46,862 nucleotides of DNA from Sellimonas caecigallum (GTDB taxonomy: Bacteria > Bacillota > Clostridia > Lachnospirales > Lachnospiraceae), in contig NZ_VIRV01000018.1 of the NCBI RefSeq assembly GCF_019754295.1, forward strand, positions 1 through 46,862. The letters are read 5' to 3'. Below the pieces are notes generated by a model. That model saw only the letters and a program-made list of their open reading frames with translations, made no database searches and was not told where the DNA came from. The position numbers and the translations under genes are program-made. Below are positions 17,662 to 25,825 of the stretch, in pieces (the first letter of the stretch is position 1; the number at the start of each line of letters is the position of its first letter).

Positions 17662-18627
17662 ATGGATATCAAAACAATTCCGAAACTGGATCTGCACTGT
17701 CATCTGGACGGCTCTCTGACAAAAGCCATGATCGAGCGGCATCTGGGAAAACCGATACCGGAGGATGCCCTGACGGTGTCGGAGGACTGCCGGAGCCTGA
17801 CAGAATATCTGGAAAAATTTGATCTGCCGGTACAGTGCCTGCAGGACGAGGCAGGACTGGAAGACGGTGCGTATACATTTGTAGAAGAGATTGCAAAGGA
17901 ACATGTAGAATATATTGAAGTCCGGTTTGCTCCGATGCTTTCGGTTCACGAAAACTTAAGCTGCGCAAAGGTGATTGAGGCCGTGCGGAAAGGAATGGAG
18001 CGGGCGAAGGCAGATTTTCAGGTGCAGTCCGGGATTATCGTCTGTGCCATGAGAAATCACAGCCCGGAGCAGAACCTGTCCATGCTGAAATGTGCAAGGG
18101 AATATCTGGGACACGGCGTCTGTGCCCTGGATCTGGCAGGGGATGAATCCGCATTCCCGACCTCGGGATTCCGCGACATTTTTGCGGAAGCAAAACGTCT
18201 GGGCATGCCGTTTACCATTCATTCCGGGGAAACCGGAAATCTGGAAAATGTCCGGGAAGCCTACCAACTGGGAGCCAGACGGATCGGACACGGCATTGCG
18301 CTTCGCAAGGATCCGGAGCTGATGAAAGCTTACGCAAAGGCCGGTATCGGCGTGGAGATGTGTCCGACCAGCAACTTTCAGACGAAGGCGGCAGCAGGAT
18401 GGGAAGACTATCCGCTTCGCCAGTTTGTAGATGCAGGAATCAAGGTCAGCATCAACACAGACAACCGGACAGTCAGCGGCACAACCATGACAAAAGAGCT
18501 GACGAGAGTCTATGAGCAGTACGGTCAGGATGACGAACTGATTCTCACCCTGCTTCGCAACGCCGCGGAAACGGCATTTGACCCGGAAATCAAAGAGATA
18601 TTGGAAACGAAATGGAAAGGGATTTAA
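17662..18627 (+). CDS. add: Adenosine deaminase
   Basis: 321 residues. It deaminates adenosine and deoxyadenosine to inosine forms, which the phosphorylase just upstream can use. The zinc and catalytic residues are visible: His12 and His14 in [12 protein letters not shown], His and Glu in IHSGETGN (near 190), His in RIGHGIAL (near 211) and the Asp pair region [12 protein letters not shown] (near 263). It lies 36 bp after punA. The deoC start falls one base after its stop. A little short of the 330-350 usual length but with all motifs present. Confidence 0.94.
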   Translation: MDIKTIPKLDLHCHLDGSLTKAMIERHLGKPIPEDALTVSEDCRSLTEYLEKFDLPVQCLQDEAGLEDGAYTFVEEIAKEHVEYIEVRFAPMLSVHENLSCAKVIEAVRKGMERAKADFQVQSGIIVCAMRNHSPEQNLSMLKCAREYLGHGVCALDLAGDESAFPTSGFRDIFAEAKRLGMPFTIHSGETGNLENVREAYQLGARRIGHGIALRKDPELMKAYAKAGIGVEMCPTSNFQTKAAAGWEDYPLRQFVDAGIKVSINTDNRTVSGTTMTKELTRVYEQYGQDDELILTLLRNAAETAFDPEIKEILETKWKGI

Positions 18628-18628
18628 G

Positions 18629-19300
18629 ATGGAAAAGAAAGAAATTTTGAAATATGTAGACCATACCCTGCTGACTCAGGGAGCAACCTGGGAGGAGATC
18701 CGCCAGATTCTGGACGACGCCATGAAATATGAGACGGCATCCGCCTGCATTCCGGCGTCCTATGTAAAACAGGCAGCAGATTATGTGGAAGGGAAACTTC
18801 CGATCTGCACCGTGATCGGATTCCCGAACGGGTACAGCACAACGGCAGTCAAAGTATTTGAAACAAAAGACGCCATCGAAAACGGAGCCTCCGAGATTGA
18901 TATGGTTATCAATATCGGTTGGCTAAAAGATAAGAAATATGAGGCGCTGGAAGACGAAATCCGCCAGATCCACGAGGCATGCGGCGGCCGTATTCTGAAA
19001 GTGATCATCGAGACGTGCCTGCTGACCGAAGAAGAGAAGATTAAGATGTGCGAGATCGTCACAAAAGCAGGCGCAGAATATATCAAGACATCCACCGGAT
19101 TTTCCACCGCAGGTGCAACTTTTGCGGACGTGGAACTGATGCGGACTCATGTTGGATCTGACGTCAAAGTGAAAGCGGCAGGAGGCATTTCATCTTTCGA
19201 TGACGCGGAAGAATTCATCCGACTTGGTGCGGAGCGCCTTGGAACAAGCAGACTTGTGAAAATCATGAAAAACAGCCCGGACGCAGGAGCCGGATACTAG
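18629..19300 (+). CDS. deoC: Deoxyribose-phosphate aldolase
   Basis: 223 residues, a class I aldolase that cleaves deoxyribose-5-phosphate to glyceraldehyde-3-phosphate and acetaldehyde, ending deoxynucleoside breakdown. Motifs include YVDHTLL (near 9), [13 protein letters not shown] (near 65), EIDMVINIG (near 92) with the catalytic Asp, [15 protein letters not shown] (near 148) with one Lys and [10 protein letters not shown] (near 175) with the other; one of these Lys forms the Schiff base. ATG 18629 is right for the family; the longer frame would begin inside add. Its ribosome site is within the last codons of add, so translation is coupled. Confidence 0.95.
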   Translation: MEKKEILKYVDHTLLTQGATWEEIRQILDDAMKYETASACIPASYVKQAADYVEGKLPICTVIGFPNGYSTTAVKVFETKDAIENGASEIDMVINIGWLKDKKYEALEDEIRQIHEACGGRILKVIIETCLLTEEEKIKMCEIVTKAGAEYIKTSTGFSTAGATFADVELMRTHVGSDVKVKAAGGISSFDDAEEFIRLGAERLGTSRLVKIMKNSPDAGAGY

Positions 19301-19314
19301 AAGGAGGAGACAGC

Positions 19315-19947
19315 GTGAGCACCCATATGATGATAGAGCTGGTCGGGTATTTCGGATCCGCCCTTGTGCTGGTATCCTTTCTGATGGCCTCGGTGGTCAA
19401 ACTTAGGATTATCAACATGGCCGGCGGAGTGATCTGTACGATCTATTCTCTGGTAATCCATGCATATCCGACGGCAATCATGAATACCTGCCTCGTTCTG
19501 ATCAACTTTTATTACCTGATGCGGCTCCGGAAAACAGAGAGGGCTTACGATGTGATCGAGGGAAAGCCGGAAGAATCCATGCTGCATTATTTTGTGAACC
19601 GGTATGCGGCAGATATCCAGAAATACTTTCCAGATTTTGATACAATATCAAAGACAATGCAGGGCTGCAATGCTGCCTATATCGTCTGCCATGACACTGC
19701 TCCGGCAGGAATCCTCCTCGGAAATCGGCGCCCGGATGGAGAGCTGGATGTGATACTGGACTATTCCACGCCGGCATACAGAGACTGCTCAGTCGGGACC
19801 TGCCTGTATTCCAGGCTGAAAGAGCAGGGAATACGGAAGCTGACCTTTGCTGGAACACCGGGGCTCCATGAATCCTACTTACAGACAATGGGATTTACAA
19901 AAAAAGAAGGGGCTTACGTCAAAGAACTGGATCAGGATAAGAAATGA
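19315..19947 (+). CDS. YgjV-type membrane protein with C-terminal acetyltransferase-like part
   Basis: 210 residues starting at GTG 19315 after AAGGAGGAG. Residues about 5-70 form three membrane segments in the YgjV style (GYFGSALVLVSFLMASVVKLRIINMAG region, then a second and third helix). The remaining 130 residues look soluble, with a GNAT-like ending (GTCLYSRLKEQGIRKLTFAG near 161, SYLQTMGFTKKEGAYVK near 187). It lies 14 bp after deoC, so it is cotranscribed with the nucleoside genes. No enzymatic activity can be asserted, and the link to nucleosides is by position only. Confidence 0.75.
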   Translation: MSTHMMIELVGYFGSALVLVSFLMASVVKLRIINMAGGVICTIYSLVIHAYPTAIMNTCLVLINFYYLMRLRKTERAYDVIEGKPEESMLHYFVNRYAADIQKYFPDFDTISKTMQGCNAAYIVCHDTAPAGILLGNRRPDGELDVILDYSTPAYRDCSVGTCLYSRLKEQGIRKLTFAGTPGLHESYLQTMGFTKKEGAYVKELDQDKK

Positions 19948-20028
19948 TTCAATCCATATTAGAACGGGCGAGACAATAATTAAGCAAAAATAACTGTTTT
20001 CAAAACAATGAAAGACCAAGGATAAAAG

Positions 20029-20076
20029 ACCTCCGGGATGTACATTGAGAGATGTGCACTTCGGAGGTTTTGTTTG
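20029..20076 (+). terminator. Rho-independent terminator of the nucleoside operon
   Basis: ACCTCCG (20029-20035) pairs with CGGAGGT (20062-20068), with an inner TGTACA-like pairing. TTTTGTTT follows at 20068-20075. It ends the 12.5-kb operon. Confidence 0.82.
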
Positions 20077-20155
20077 ATGTTGACATACATAGAGTTGCAT
20101 GGAAACATGAAAATAAGGAATCCGGAGGCCAGGTGGAAGATCCACACTCCTCATC

Positions 20156-20184
20156 TGTGTTTAGATGGGGATTTATGATATAAT
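20156..20184 (+). promoter_or_regulatory. Extended -10 promoter before the DUF3795 gene
   Basis: TATAAT lies at 20179-20184, preceded by TG one base upstream (extended -10). A poor -35 TGTGTT (20156-20161) stands 17 bp away. No gene is seen in 19948-20227 apart from this and the terminator. Confidence 0.6.
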
Positions 20185-20227
20185 ACGTGTAGAGAAATTC
20201 ATAGTGGAGAGGAAGGACAGAAGGTAT

Positions 20228-20674
20228 ATGTTATCAATGTGTGGTGTGGATTGCTGCGGTAAATGTGCCAGAAAAGAAGAGTGCGGCGGCTGTGTCAAAA
20301 CAGAGGGACGTCCTTTTGGAGGAAGGTGCATTGCAGCGGAATGCATTAAAAAAGGTGGTTTTGAGGCGCTTAAAAAAGCAAAATGTGATTTGATCGATGA
20401 AATCAATGCGCTTGGGATTTCGGATCTACATATAGAAGATCTGAACTTGCTGAATGGATTTTATGTCAATTTAGAATACCCGCTTGCAAATGGCCAAAGT
20501 GTAAAACTGCTTGAAGATAAAAATGTATATTTCGGAAATCAGGTGGAAATACCAGGAAGTGAAAGTTGTTACGGCATGGTAGCAGATGAGGAATATCTTC
20601 TTGTGTGTGAATATAAATGTAACGGAACTGATCCGAAAATCATCTGTTATAAAAAGAGGGAAAATCGGATCTGA
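20228..20674 (+). CDS. DUF3795 cysteine-rich protein
   Basis: 148 residues of unknown function. The N-terminal 40 residues carry eight cysteines (Cys5, 9, 10, 13, 19, 22, 34, 39) in CGVDCCGKCARKEECGGC and what follows, a pattern that suggests a metal or Fe-S site. The rest is a mixed-fold domain with no catalytic motif I know. ATG 20228 is used because AGAAGG lies seven bases upstream; the longer frame from 20165 overlaps the promoter. Unlike the broken copy at 2201 this one is intact. Codon use is AT-rich, like the following genes. Confidence 0.75.
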   Translation: MLSMCGVDCCGKCARKEECGGCVKTEGRPFGGRCIAAECIKKGGFEALKKAKCDLIDEINALGISDLHIEDLNLLNGFYVNLEYPLANGQSVKLLEDKNVYFGNQVEIPGSESCYGMVADEEYLLVCEYKCNGTDPKIICYKKRENRI

Positions 20675-20731
20675 AAACTAGTCATAAATAAATAAGAATA
20701 CACACTCTTTAGTTTAAGAGGAGGATGAAAG

Positions 20732-21490
20732 ATGACGACAGAAGAATTGAGGGCTGTCTGGGAGAAGGAAGAAGAAATTGCTCATATCCATGGATGGGAT
20801 TTTTCACATATTTATGGAAGATACGAAGAAGAAAAGGATTTGCCGTGGGATTATCGAAGGATCGTTGAACAGTATTTGACAAAAGATGACGAGCTTTTGG
20901 ATTATGATACTGGAGGTGGAGAATTTTTACTTTCTCTTCATCATCCTTATGTGAAAACCGCAGCAACGGAGGGATATCCTCCAAATGTGCTTTTGTGTAA
21001 GGAAACTTTGGAGCCGCTTGGGATTGATTTTCAAGAATGCAATGATCCATCTGATATTCCTTATGCAGATGCTTCTTTTGATGTCATCATTAACCGGCAT
21101 GGGGACTTTGATGCATCAGAATTGTACAGACTTTTGGAGAAAGGAGGCGTGTTTATTACTGAACAAGTTGGCGGGGAAAATGACCGGGATCTGGTCGAAA
21201 TGGTGCTGCCGGGGACGCCGGAACCATATCCTCATCTAAACTTGAAAGAGCAGCGTAAAATATTCGAAGAAGCGGGATTTCAGATTTTGAAGGCAGAGGA
21301 AGCATATAGACCGATTGTTTTTTATGACGTAGGGGCCTTCGTATGGTTTGCACGTATCCTGGAATGGGAGTTTCCTCAATTTTCTGTCAGTCGATGCTTC
21401 CCACAACTGTTGGAAATGCACAAGAAAATTGAAAAAGAGGGAAAAATAGAAGGAACCATCCACCGGTATTTGATCGTTGCAAAAAAGTGA
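20732..21490 (+). CDS. Class I SAM-dependent methyltransferase
   Basis: 252 residues. The SAM-binding motif I is present as ELLDYDTGGGEFLLSL (55-69), with an acidic residue after strand 2 in TAATEGYPPN and motif IV-like DASFDVIINRHGDF (near 114). LEKGGVFITEQVGG (near 135) is the usual post-IV strand. GAGGAGGATG precedes ATG 20732. The substrate is unknown; similar proteins are found in small accessory clusters of Clostridia. The next gene starts 25 bp after its stop. Confidence 0.85.
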   Translation: MTTEELRAVWEKEEEIAHIHGWDFSHIYGRYEEEKDLPWDYRRIVEQYLTKDDELLDYDTGGGEFLLSLHHPYVKTAATEGYPPNVLLCKETLEPLGIDFQECNDPSDIPYADASFDVIINRHGDFDASELYRLLEKGGVFITEQVGGENDRDLVEMVLPGTPEPYPHLNLKEQRKIFEEAGFQILKAEEAYRPIVFYDVGAFVWFARILEWEFPQFSVSRCFPQLLEMHKKIEKEGKIEGTIHRYLIVAKK

Positions 21491-21515
21491 TGCGTACAAG
21501 TTGAGGAGGAAAACA

Positions 21516-22277
21516 GTGATCTTATATTTTACAGGAACAGGTAACAGCGAATACGTTGCAGAAAGAATTGGAAGAGAAGCAAATGACGAGGTCATAAATC
21601 TGTTTGAAAGGCTGCGTGAAAAGGATTTTACAGAAATACATTCTGAGCGCTCCTGGGTAATCGTCACGCCGACATATGCGTGGCGGATTCCGCGCATTCT
21701 GCAGGAATGGATGAAAAAGACGAAACTATCAGGGAGCCGGGATATTTATTTTGTCATGACTTGCGGAACCAATATCGGGAATGCCGGAAAATATTTGAAA
21801 TCTCTGTGCAGAGAAAAAAGACTGCGATATTTTGGATGTCTGGAAGTGGTTATGCCGGAAAACTATATTGCTTTGTTTAAAACACCGACAGAAGAGGAAG
21901 CGTTAAACATTATCAGACGGGCAGAAAAGAGCATTGAAAAAGCGGCTGCTAAAATTAAAAATGGAGAGAAATTTCCGCGTATTTCTGCTTCAGCTGCAGA
22001 TAAACTGAGCAGTGGCATTATAAATGATCTGTTTTACCCTCTGTTTGTTCACGCCAGAAAATTTTATACGACCGATTCGTGCATTTCCTGCGGAAAGTGC
22101 CGGGAAGTCTGTCCGCTTCAAAATATTCGCATGAACAATGGAAGACCGGTATGGGGTAAAGATTGTACGCATTGTATGGCATGTATTTGCAGATGTCCCA
22201 AAGAAGCTATCGAATATGGCAAACACAGCAGAGGGCTCCCGCGGTATACTTTCCCAAAAGAAAAAATTTTATCGTAA
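21516..22277 (+). CDS. EFR1-type flavodoxin-ferredoxin fusion
   Basis: 253 residues from GTG 21516, which has AGGAGG nine bases upstream. Residues 1-150 are flavodoxin-like, with FMN phosphate loop FTGTGNSEY (5-13) and TPTYAWRIPR (51-60). The C-terminus has two complete [4Fe-4S] motifs: Cys189, 192, 195, 199 and Cys217, 220, 223, 227. Such proteins pass electrons between FMN and iron-sulphur centres in anaerobes. The partner is not identifiable; the downstream hydrolase follows by 34 bp. Translation begins after the methyltransferase stop, probably in the same transcript. Confidence 0.88.
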   Translation: MILYFTGTGNSEYVAERIGREANDEVINLFERLREKDFTEIHSERSWVIVTPTYAWRIPRILQEWMKKTKLSGSRDIYFVMTCGTNIGNAGKYLKSLCREKRLRYFGCLEVVMPENYIALFKTPTEEEALNIIRRAEKSIEKAAAKIKNGEKFPRISASAADKLSSGIINDLFYPLFVHARKFYTTDSCISCGKCREVCPLQNIRMNNGRPVWGKDCTHCMACICRCPKEAIEYGKHSRGLPRYTFPKEKILS

Positions 22278-22311
22278 AGATTGCTTAGTATCAATAAAGG
22301 AGACAAAGAGT

Positions 22312-22902
22312 ATGGATAAAAAGATTGCAGTAATATTTCCGGGAATGGGATATCACGTAGATAAACCACTTTTGTATTACAGCAGAAAACTGGCAGTGCA
22401 GTATGGGTATGAGATTGTTTGCGCCCAATACGGCACACTGCCTTCCGGCATCAAAGGAGATGCAAAGAAAATGTACGCTGCTTACGAGATGGCTCTGGGA
22501 AATGTGACAGATCAGCTTTCCAAGATAGACTTCGCCGCGTACACGCATGTGCTGTTTATATCAAAAAGTATCGGAACAGCGGTGGCTGCATCCTACGATG
22601 CAAATAAGGGAATTGGAGCAGGACATGTCTATTATACACCGGTGGAGGCCTCTTTTCAGGCGATAGGAAAGAGAGGAATCGTATTTCATGGAACAGGTGA
22701 TGACTGGGCGAAGACAGATGTCATTGTCGAGGAATGCCAAAAAAGAGGATTGTCTCTTTTTTTGACGGAACATGCAGATCATTCTATGGAGACCGGGGAC
22801 GCACTGAATGATCTGGAAATCATGAAAACGATCATGAAGGAAACAGAAGAGTATATCAAAGGATTTTCCAATAATAGGGAAATGCTTAAAAATACGTTGT
22901 AA
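22312..22902 (+). CDS. Small alpha/beta-hydrolase
   Basis: 196 residues with an alpha/beta-hydrolase outline. A nucleophile elbow is present as SKSIG (Ser86), an acid as HGTGDDW (Asp130 or Asp131) and His157 in EHADHSMETGD. IFPGMGYHVDKPLLYY near the start resembles the oxyanion-hole strand. ATG 22312 is set by AAAGGAG at 22296-22302; a longer frame from 22138 overlaps the previous gene and lacks a site. The substrate is unknown. A terminator follows at 22961. Confidence 0.8.
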   Translation: MDKKIAVIFPGMGYHVDKPLLYYSRKLAVQYGYEIVCAQYGTLPSGIKGDAKKMYAAYEMALGNVTDQLSKIDFAAYTHVLFISKSIGTAVAASYDANKGIGAGHVYYTPVEASFQAIGKRGIVFHGTGDDWAKTDVIVEECQKRGLSLFLTEHADHSMETGDALNDLEIMKTIMKETEEYIKGFSNNREMLKNTL

Positions 22903-22960
22903 GCATGACAAAGCAAAAGAAATAAGCATTAGACACATAAAAATACAGGTGCTATATTGT

Positions 22961-22988
22961 AGATGTCCGAGAGGGCATCTATTTTTTT
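22961..22988 (+). terminator. Rho-independent terminator or leader hairpin
   Basis: AGATGTCC (22961-22968) pairs with GGGCATCT (22973-22980), one G-T pair and a GAGA loop, followed by seven T (22982-22988). It sits immediately before the ribosome site of the next gene. A promoter-like TAGACA-N17-TATATT (22930-22958) lies just ahead of it. Confidence 0.7.
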
Positions 22989-23003
22989 CAGGAGGTGTCG
23001 GCA

Positions 23004-23687
23004 ATGAACTTATATGAAACAGATAAAGAGTTTATGGAAATTTTTGAGCGGTTTGCTTTTGAGGAAGTTGTCCATGAAGAAGGGCAGGAACTGTGAGATC
23101 AGACGAGATACATGGCGATCCTTGCCGTGCTGATTGGATGCCAGGGACAAGAGGCATTCCGAATGATGCTGCCAAAGGCAATGGAAAATGGACTCACACC
23201 TGTGATGGTAAAAGAAATTGTGTATCAGGCGGCGGATTATGTGGGCTTTGGGCGTATGCTGCCATTTCTGCAGATCTCCAATAAAGTGATGGAAGAAAAA
23301 GGAATCGAACTGCCTGTGGAGCATCGGGGAACAACGACCGAAGAAAACCGTCTGGAAAAAGGTGTGCAGGCGCAGGTTGATATTTTCGGAGAGCATATGA
23401 AAGAGGCATGGAAAGCAGGACATATCAACAAGTGGTTGGCTGCAAACTGCTTTGGAGACTATTATACGAGAAATGGGCTGGATCTGGCACAGCGGGAACT
23501 CATTACTTTTTGCTTCCTTATAGCACAAGGGGGATGTGAACCTCAGGCAATCGCCCATGCAAAAGGAAATATGAATATGGGAAATGATAAAGAATTTCTG
23601 ATCAAAGTTGTCTCCCAGTGTGTTCCGTATATTGGTTATCCAAGAAGTCTGAACGCCATATCCTGTATTGAAAAAGCAGCAGAGTAG
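23004..23687 (+). pseudogene. Carboxymuconolactone decarboxylase-family gene with internal TGA
   Basis: ATG 23004 has GGAGGTG upstream (22991-22997) and reads MNLYETDKEFMEIFERFAFE on to Gln-Glu-Leu, then TGA at 23094-23096. The same frame resumes DQTRYMAILAVLIGCQGQEAF to TAG 23685, with two CMD-like halves (227 codons in all). In family members a conserved L-D/E-x-KTR segment spans this point, so the stop most likely replaces a sense codon. ATG 23112 could give a shortened product but lacks a convincing site. The lesion is not at a catalytic cysteine, so selenocysteine is unlikely. The family includes AhpD-like and decarboxylase enzymes; which activity this had is unknown. Confidence 0.78.
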
Positions 23688-23721
23688 ACAGATGATAAAA
23701 CGTTGGGTTTCTCTATAAATT

Positions 23722-23749
23722 GGCAAGGTGTAAAATCCTTGCCTTTTTT
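23722..23749 (+). terminator. Rho-independent terminator
   Basis: GGCAAGG (23722-23728) and CCTTGCC (23737-23743) form a perfect 7-bp stem followed by TTTTTT. It separates the CMD gene from tetR. Confidence 0.88.
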
Positions 23750-23791
23750 GTTGTGCAGTTGACGAGAGATACAAAAATATATATAATTATA

Positions 23792-23812
23792 TTATATAAA
23801 CGATTTATATAA
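23792..23812. promoter_or_regulatory. Perfect inverted repeat, likely TetR operator
   Basis: TTATATAAA (23792-23800) and TTTATATAA (23804-23812) are exact reverse complements around CGA. The site lies 24 bp before the TetR-family start and within AT-rich promoter-like DNA. This is the usual place for an autoregulatory operator of such a repressor. Confidence 0.7.
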
Positions 23813-23836
23813 AATGATTATAAAGAGGTAACATTT

Positions 23837-24397
23837 ATGCCAAAACAGAGAATTACAAAAGAAATGGTTGTCAATGCTGCTTTTGAAATAGCGCGAAATA
23901 GCGGAATGGAACAAGTTATGGTAAAAAATATAGCGGATAAGATAGGCTGCTCTGTGCAGCCTATTTACAGCTACTGCAAAAATATGGAAGGATTGCGCAG
24001 AGATGTCGTTGAACAGGTGGGTGTCTTTATCCAGAACTATGTGAGAACCCATATTGATAAAGAGGACTTGTTCCGCAGTACCGGCAGAGTCTATATTCAG
24101 TTGGCAAAAGAAGAGCCGGCGCTGTTTCGCATATTTATTTTGCATCAGAGAAATGGGATTTCTTCTCTGGACGATTTATACAGAAAGGAAACAGATCCTC
24201 ATGTTGCCGAATTTATTGCCGGTCAGCTGAACATAAGCACGGACAAGGCAAAGCAGTTACATCTGAATATGCTGATTTATACGATCGGGATTGGTACAAT
24301 TTTTTCGGTTACTGAGCCGGGAATTTCAGCGGATGAAATATATATGCAGTTAGAAGCTGCTTATGAGACATTTTTAAAGCAGGCACTGTATGCTTAA
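23837..24397 (+). CDS. TetR/AcrR-family regulator
   Basis: 186 residues. The N-terminal helix-turn-helix is complete (residues about 7-52: ITKEMVVNAAFEIARNSGME and KNIADKIGCSVQPIYSYCKN). The C-terminal ligand domain is helical and not assignable; it has one Cys in the helix-turn-helix (Cys35) and another at Cys43. AAAGAGG precedes ATG 23837. A perfect palindrome upstream suggests autorepression. It is followed 21 bp later by a flavodoxin gene, so it probably controls that gene, and perhaps the CMD-family gene on the other side. A redox or toxic small-molecule signal is plausible but inferred. Confidence 0.88.
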   Translation: MPKQRITKEMVVNAAFEIARNSGMEQVMVKNIADKIGCSVQPIYSYCKNMEGLRRDVVEQVGVFIQNYVRTHIDKEDLFRSTGRVYIQLAKEEPALFRIFILHQRNGISSLDDLYRKETDPHVAEFIAGQLNISTDKAKQLHLNMLIYTIGIGTIFSVTEPGISADEIYMQLEAAYETFLKQALYA

Positions 24398-24418
24398 GGA
24401 AGCGGAAAGGAGTTCGTT

Positions 24419-24946
24419 ATGAAAAAGGGGATTATCATTTATCGGTCTAAGTATGGGGCAACGAAAAAATATGTAGACTGGCTAAAAGAAATGACGGATT
24501 TTGATTGTGTAGAAGCATCGAAGGTTCTTGTCGATGATGTGGCAAACTATGAAATGATCGTTCTGTGCGGTGGCATATATGCTTCAGGCATAGCGGGATT
24601 GTCGGTTTTAAAAAAGAATATCGGGAGATGGAAACAAAAAAAGATTGCAATATTCTGCGTGGGGGCTTCTCCATATGATGAAAATGCCTTTGAAGAGATC
24701 AAAAAACATAATCTAAAAGATGATTTAAAAGGAATCCCTGTTTTTTATGGCCGAGGAGCCTGGGATGAAGCCAAAATGACATGGAAAGACAGAACTTTGT
24801 GCAAGATACTGCAAAAATCGATTGCAAAAAAAGACCCAAGTACATACGAACCGTGGATGCAGGCGCTTATGTGCGCGGTAGGGCAAACGTGCGACTGGAC
24901 AGATAAAAAATATCTGCTGCCGCTGATGGAATATTTGCAAGGGTAA
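24419..24946 (+). CDS. Flavodoxin-domain protein
   Basis: 175 residues, a single flavodoxin fold of the protoporphyrinogen-oxidase-like (flavodoxin_5) kind. The FMN phosphate loop is IIYRSKYGATKKYVDWL (6-22), then IVLCGGIYASGIAG (near 47) and AIFCVGASPYDENAF (near 80). ERSSTOP-type extensions are absent. GGAAAGGAG lies before ATG 24419. It is in the transcript of the TetR gene, and four Cys are spread through it. Electron partner unknown. Confidence 0.85.
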   Translation: MKKGIIIYRSKYGATKKYVDWLKEMTDFDCVEASKVLVDDVANYEMIVLCGGIYASGIAGLSVLKKNIGRWKQKKIAIFCVGASPYDENAFEEIKKHNLKDDLKGIPVFYGRGAWDEAKMTWKDRTLCKILQKSIAKKDPSTYEPWMQALMCAVGQTCDWTDKKYLLPLMEYLQG

Positions 24947-25011
24947 TTTACAAACAACATTTGTTTGATTACAATATTCACAGGATTAGGAGAAGAAAGC
25001 GAGGAAAAATT

Positions 25012-25782
25012 ATGACAAATAAAGATATCCTGCGGATTGCAATGGAGCAGTCGGCAGCAGACATCAATTGCAAAGCGTCAGATTTTCTCTGTGAGCACCA
25101 TGTCGTTGTCACATCCTGTGTGGGCGAGAAAGCACGAAAATATTATAGAGAACCGATTGCCTGTAATTTGGTCTCCTATGGAAACAATATCGTAGCATCG
25201 GTGCGGGAAGAATATAAAGATATTGTGGAAGAATACATAGGAAGATACGAGTTTTATCATTGTTTTGAAACACCAAATATGCACTGGCTTGAGGAAAGGC
25301 TGTCAAAGAGAGGACAAAAAGTATGCTTTATGGCAGAATATTATTTGCCGGATGTTGAAAAGCTGCGTGCGCTGCCTTGTGATTATGAGCTGAAAGTTTT
25401 GGAACAGAAAGATTTCGCCGAGCTGTATCAGCCACAGTGGGCAAACGCCTTATGTGAAGACAGAAAACAGCTGGATGTTCTGGGGGTTGGCGCATATGAT
25501 GGCGGCAAACTGATTGGACTTTCGGGGTGCTCTGCCGATTGTGATACAATGTGGCAGATTGGTGTAGATGTACTGCCGGAGTACAGAAGAAAAGGAATCG
25601 CATCTTCACTTACCAGCACGTTGGCGGAAGAAATATTAAAAAGAGAAAAAGTTCCTTTTTATTGTTCGGCATGGTCCAATATCAGATCTGTGCGCAATGC
25701 TGTCAAAAGCGGTTTTCTGCCTGCGTGGGTGGAAATGACAGCAAAACCTGCAGAGATGGTAAATGAAATGAATCGGCAATAA
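25012..25782 (+). CDS. GNAT-family N-acetyltransferase
   Basis: 256 residues. The C-terminal half is a GNAT domain: LIGLSGCSADCDTMWQIGVD, then the acetyl-CoA pyrophosphate loop VLPEYRRKGIASSL (residues near 188-201) and the SAWSNIRSVRNAVKSGF helix. The N-terminal 120 residues are typical of a two-part GNAT found in Clostridia and may bind substrate. ATG 25012 has a GAGG-type site upstream; a longer frame from 24961 is less likely. Substrate not predictable. Confidence 0.82.
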   Translation: MTNKDILRIAMEQSAADINCKASDFLCEHHVVVTSCVGEKARKYYREPIACNLVSYGNNIVASVREEYKDIVEEYIGRYEFYHCFETPNMHWLEERLSKRGQKVCFMAEYYLPDVEKLRALPCDYELKVLEQKDFAELYQPQWANALCEDRKQLDVLGVGAYDGGKLIGLSGCSADCDTMWQIGVDVLPEYRRKGIASSLTSTLAEEILKREKVPFYCSAWSNIRSVRNAVKSGFLPAWVEMTAKPAEMVNEMNRQ

Positions 25783-25825
25783 TTTGTCGATTTTCGGATA
25801 ACAATAGCGAAAGGAGAAGGGCGGT

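Noticed and set aside
23094-23096. Selenocysteine at the internal TGA of the CMD-family gene
   Set aside because: The position is not a catalytic cysteine, and I saw no obvious SECIS-like hairpin immediately after it. The TGA at 2207 was rejected for similar reasons.
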